From Paraphysoderma sedebokerense (Eukaryota > Blastocladiomycota > Physodermatomycetes > Physodermatales > Physodermataceae), in contig JAHLJZ010000006.1 of the NCBI GenBank assembly GCA_025602915.1, positions 62,001 through 126,000 on the forward strand: a stretch of 64,000 nucleotides of DNA, in the 5' to 3' direction. Positions 62,500 to 64,000 of this stretch are shown here, in pieces (the first letter of the stretch is position 1; each line of letters starts with the position of its first letter). The position numbers were made by a program, and so were the translations under genes. The notes beneath the pieces were generated by a model that did not search any database, was not told the origin of the DNA, and was given only the letters and a program-made list of their open reading frames with translations.

Positions 62500-64000
62500 T
62501 TAACTCATGTTATTTACAAACTGTTTTAACCAGTTACTATGTTCCATTAACTTTTGTTCTGTCGATTTGCAGTTTTGTTCAAGGGATGATAGATCCACCG
62601 GTACTGTCGGAGATGGATTAAAAGCAGGAGTGTTATGGCTCATGTATAGCGAAGCAGAAAACTGCGGACGAGATAAAGGACGGTATTCATTGCGTGTCGA
62701 TTGAAAAACAGAATATGCGTGCGGGAGAGGGACTTGATGAGGATGATGGTGAATTGCCGATGATAGAGATTGAACAAATGGATCAAAGGAACACGACTTA
62801 TTAAGATATGAATCGGAATTGTGACGCTTGATAGAGCGGAATTGGGTTCCCTGGCTCCGAGTTGGTGAGGACTGGGGGGCATATACTACAGGATAGCTGT
62901 CTGAATGAGACGGATGTGTTCGATGTGAAGACGTGCGAGGTAGGTAAGAGCTTGATCTTGATCTTCAGTCGAAATAGACTTGTTAGGGTACTACTATGGC
63001 GCTCTGCAGGAAAGAAATTTTATCCGATTTGCTTACTTCACATAGTTCCTCCTGATTGGGTTTTTCATTGAATGTATCTTGTATAGCAACTGTGTCAATT
63101 CATCTTCGATTTCCCCGATTTTCGTGTCATCGTGATCGTTTACGCTGTGAAAAGACTGAAGAGACTCAAAGTTACTAGACGTCGGTTTATGAATAGAACG
63201 AGTAGATTCTTCGTGATGCTCACCTCGTCATGCCCTAAGGATTGTTTTAATTGCCACAATCGATTTTCGCTGTCCTCTAGCAATCGCTGACTATTTTTCA
63301 ACTCGTTTTCAGTTTCTCTAATCTTGTCCTGCTCTTTCAATAAACCAGTTCGAATAGTCTTTAGCAGCGCTGTATCCGAACCTGGCATCGTCTAAAATGT
63401 ACCACGTTAGACTTTAAAGTTAACCGGTCGTCATGGTAAATGGATAGCACTTTAGCCCCTATCATATCTTCTTCCAGTTGACTCTTCGCCCGAAGCAAAT
63501 CGCTTTTCCGATTCTGCACTCCTCGCCGCTGTTTTTCAAGAAATTGCTTCGCTTTTAGTAGGCGCTTTTCTTCTCTTCGCAACTTACGTTGTAGAATCGA
63601 ATCGTTTAATGGGCCGAGCCTAATATTCGAGATGGCGCGATGTCAGCGGAAGACCCAAGATAAATGCTGTAGTTGATAAAATCATACATTGCGTTTTCGT
63701 CTTCATAATCTGATTCTTGTGAGGAAGAAGCGCCATCGTCTTGAAAAGTAGAACATGCTGCATAAAAGAATATTAGTTATCAGTTTCAACACAACGCTTG
63801 AATATCCATGAACATGTAACCTTTTATGGGAGCGACAATTTCCACTGCTTCGTTCAAGTCTTTCAAGGACAATCGTTCCCCTTCCAATTCCAGATGGGGA
63901 GCCCCATCAATTTCTTTATCGATGACTTCTGGTTGTTTTGTTGGGGTGGTGATATGCTCAGTAGCAGGTACTTCTGACACTTCGTAATGGAAATCTGTAC
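62500..64000 (-). CDS. CEP164-like coiled-coil protein, 5' partial
   Basis: Six exons visible: 63821-64000 (continues beyond the window), 63688-63757, 63451-63619, 63224-63391, 63037-63155, 62500-62962; 389 codons plus. Order: acidic disordered segment, a basic coiled coil (KLRREEKRLLKAKQFLEKQR, then RAKSQLEEDMIG), a second coil (LLKEQDKIRETENELK), a Ser/His/Pro-rich disordered part, and a short terminal coil ending VNNMS. The AKQFLEKQ...ALLKTIRTGL...LWQLKQSLGHDE succession parallels, from memory, the C-terminal coiled coil of CEP164, the distal-appendage protein of basal bodies. The diagnostic WW domain would lie upstream, outside the window. Other centrosomal coiled-coil proteins are possible. 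Confidence 0.45.

Noticed and set aside
1-64000. Mobile elements, virus-derived sequence, tRNA or rRNA genes
   Set aside because: I saw no reverse transcriptase, transposase, capsid or envelope-like coding stretch, no long terminal repeats, and no tRNA/rRNA signatures; intergenic spacers are short and unstructured.

Overview
The window is an intron-dense, gene-dense eukaryotic nuclear segment. I read 19 protein-coding genes on both strands: 17 complete, plus one truncated at each window edge. I assembled gene models by eye. Each exon was checked so that splice phase is conserved from start to stop, which gave about 180 short spliceosomal introns, mostly 45-90 nt. Recognisable families come out at nearly the length of their human relatives: CYFIP 1250 aa, cytosolic alpha-mannosidase 1045 aa, CFAP43 1585 aa, TBC1D32-like 1265 aa. 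Orthology calls rest on recalled family sequence, since no search could be run.

The gene set suggests a flagellated, probably crawling unicellular opisthokont, most likely a zoosporic (chytrid-like) fungus. Evidence for cilia: CFAP43, CCDC180, a TBC1D32/Broad-minded-like protein and a CEP164-like coiled-coil protein. Evidence for actin-based crawling: CYFIP/Sra1 of the WAVE complex. Short introns and several families I associate with fungi (the LRR protein and the intronless gene at 9985-11001) point the same way, but the assignment to fungi is inference.

Layout: 1-1673 AMSH-type deubiquitinase (+, start outside window); 2026-4302 lipoxygenase-like membrane protein (-); 5293-9562 Sec24 A/B-type (+); 9985-11001 unknown intronless gene (-); 11479-12243 DUF4604/KIAA1143-like (+); 12694-17021 Sec24 C/D-type (+); 17331-19862 PIG-T/Gpi16 (+); 20302-23361 Rad54 (+); 23735-29916 CFAP43 (-) and 29997-34881 CCDC180 (+), head to head with 80 bp between start codons; 34991-40354 Cys-rich multi-pass membrane protein with a long tail (-); 40779-46145 CYFIP (+); 46411-47765 cyclin-box protein (+); 47986-52431 TBC1D32-like (-); 52691-54043 arsenite methyltransferase (+); 54331-58877 class II cytosolic alpha-mannosidase (+); 59247-60026 Maf-like nucleotide pyrophosphatase (+); 60476-61968 LRR protein (+); 62500-64000 CEP164-like coiled-coil protein (-, 5' end outside window).

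Functional links: the two Sec24 paralogs (COPII cargo adaptors) and PIG-T (GPI-anchor transfer in the ER) are consecutive secretory-pathway genes, with one small gene between the Sec24 pair's flanks. The right half mixes cilium and cell-motility genes. I see no mobile element, virus-derived sequence, tRNA, rRNA or CRISPR. The main points of interest are the 80-bp divergent ciliary promoter, the Sec24 pair with several shared intron positions, candidate GC-AG introns, and the large Cys-rich multi-pass protein with no name I can give it.
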